Source: Falciphora oryzae (taxonomy: Eukaryota > Ascomycota > Sordariomycetes > Magnaporthales > Magnaporthaceae). From it: DNA of 64,000 bases. The DNA lies in contig JNVV01000010.1 in the NCBI GenBank assembly GCA_000733355.1, positions 538,324 through 602,323 on the forward strand, written 5' to 3'. The notes under the pieces were generated by a model. That model worked only from the letters and a program-made list of their open reading frames with translations. It searched no databases and was not told the DNA's origin. Made by a program: the position numbers and the translations under genes. Of this stretch, positions 63,673-64,000 are shown piece by piece. Position 1 is the first letter of the stretch. Each line of letters begins with the position of its first letter.

Positions 63673-64000
63673 TCAGCCTAAGCTCTTTAGCTCTTTCTGG
63701 ATGAGCTCGATGACTTTATGGAACTGTTCCGCATTCGGTGGAGACATCTGTGAGGACACGCCATATATGTTAGTTAAATATGTCCTGTGCGAGGGCGTAT
63801 TCGGCACATCTGAACGTTCTCGTCTCACCTTGATCTGCAACAGCGCACGCGTGGCCTCAGGACCCTCGACTGCGGAGAAGGTAAACGTGGCAGCTCTCAG
63901 CATCTCCCTCTTGACGAAGTCGGTGGCGATTGTGACGGCCGTGTTGACCACAACGCGGTGGGTGTGGTCCTGACGCATAATCAGTCGCACAACCTTGGAG
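63673..64000 (-). CDS. C-terminal part of a Ran-binding-domain (RanBP1-type) protein, cut by window edge
   Basis: The last two exons of a minus-strand gene are visible: 64000-63829 (open at the window edge) and 63747-63673. The intron has a GTGAGA donor, a CTAAC branch point and a CACAG acceptor. The encoded end reads SKVVRLIMRQDHTHRVVVNT ... FTFSAVEGPEATRALLQIK and finishes KVIELIQKELKSLG. The pattern RLIMRQD..HRVVVNT, a turn, then a short strand and a final amphipathic helix resembles the last part of RanBP1-type domains in Yrb2/Hba1, Nup2 or RanBP1. The visible part is short, so family assignment is tentative and the subfamily cannot be chosen. The next ~1 kb beyond the window would decide. 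Confidence 0.55.
   Translation of the reverse strand, partial: SKVVRLIMRQDHTHRVVVNTAVTIATDFVKREMLRAATFTFSAVEGPEATRALLQIKVRRERSDVPNTPSHRTYLTNIYGVSSQMSPPNAEQFHKVIELIQKELKSLG

Overview
This 64 kb window looks like nuclear DNA of a filamentous ascomycete (Pezizomycotina, most likely Sordariomycetes). The genes are GC-rich and about 2-4 kb apart. They are split by short GT-AG introns, mostly 50-200 nt, with CTAAC/CTGAC-type branch points. The gene set includes NADPH-type nitrate reductase, CYP61/ERG5, a ChsD-type chitin synthase and an Hsp88-type Hsp110. There are no operons, prophage, CRISPR arrays, rRNA genes or recognisable tRNA genes. Two N-gaps are present (3545-3592 and 44257-44329).

Layout. 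0-8 kb: KRR1 (+), sterol C-22 desaturase ERG5 (+), a mitochondrial rhodanese (+), and a YIP1-family membrane protein (-). 8.6-13.7 kb: ubiquitin-ribosomal protein eL40 fusion (-), Pol I initiation factor RRN7 (-), eIF5A (-). 15.7-19.8 kb: GARP subunit VPS52 (+), tail-to-tail with a TBC-domain Rab-GAP (-). 19.8-24 kb: gene-poor. 24-33.4 kb: an MMS1/CPSF-A-family beta-propeller protein (+) and eIF5B (+). 34.5-42.2 kb: Hsp88/Sse1 (-) and chitin synthase class VI (-). 42.2-45.7 kb: gene-poor. 45.7-55 kb: NMD factor UPF2 (-), divergent from nitrate reductase (+). 55.9-64 kb: a CAX-like cation exchanger (-), intronless HRQ1 helicase (-), and the 3' end of a Ran-binding-domain gene (-) that runs off the window.

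I rebuilt 48 introns by hand. Every gene model closes in frame, and the lengths fit those I expect for the families. The window is core-genome housekeeping content. I found no evidence of a mobile island, a secondary-metabolite cluster or a new defence system.

The observations that deserve a second look are at gene-structure and regulatory scale. The ubiquitin-eL40 start codon is split by an intron and followed by a 7-nt micro-exon. Six genes have first coding exons of 45 nt or less. Two introns, in Hsp88 and the TBC gene, are a multiple of three and stop-free, so their retention would be silent to frame. Six of 48 introns use an AAG acceptor. The nitrate reductase promoter carries an exact NIT4-type palindrome embedded in GATA sites. 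A heat-shock-element-like site lies upstream of Hsp88. Several genes act in making or checking proteins (KRR1, eL40, RRN7, eIF5A, eIF5B, UPF2, Hsp88), but they are spread over about 49 kb on both strands and may be together by chance.
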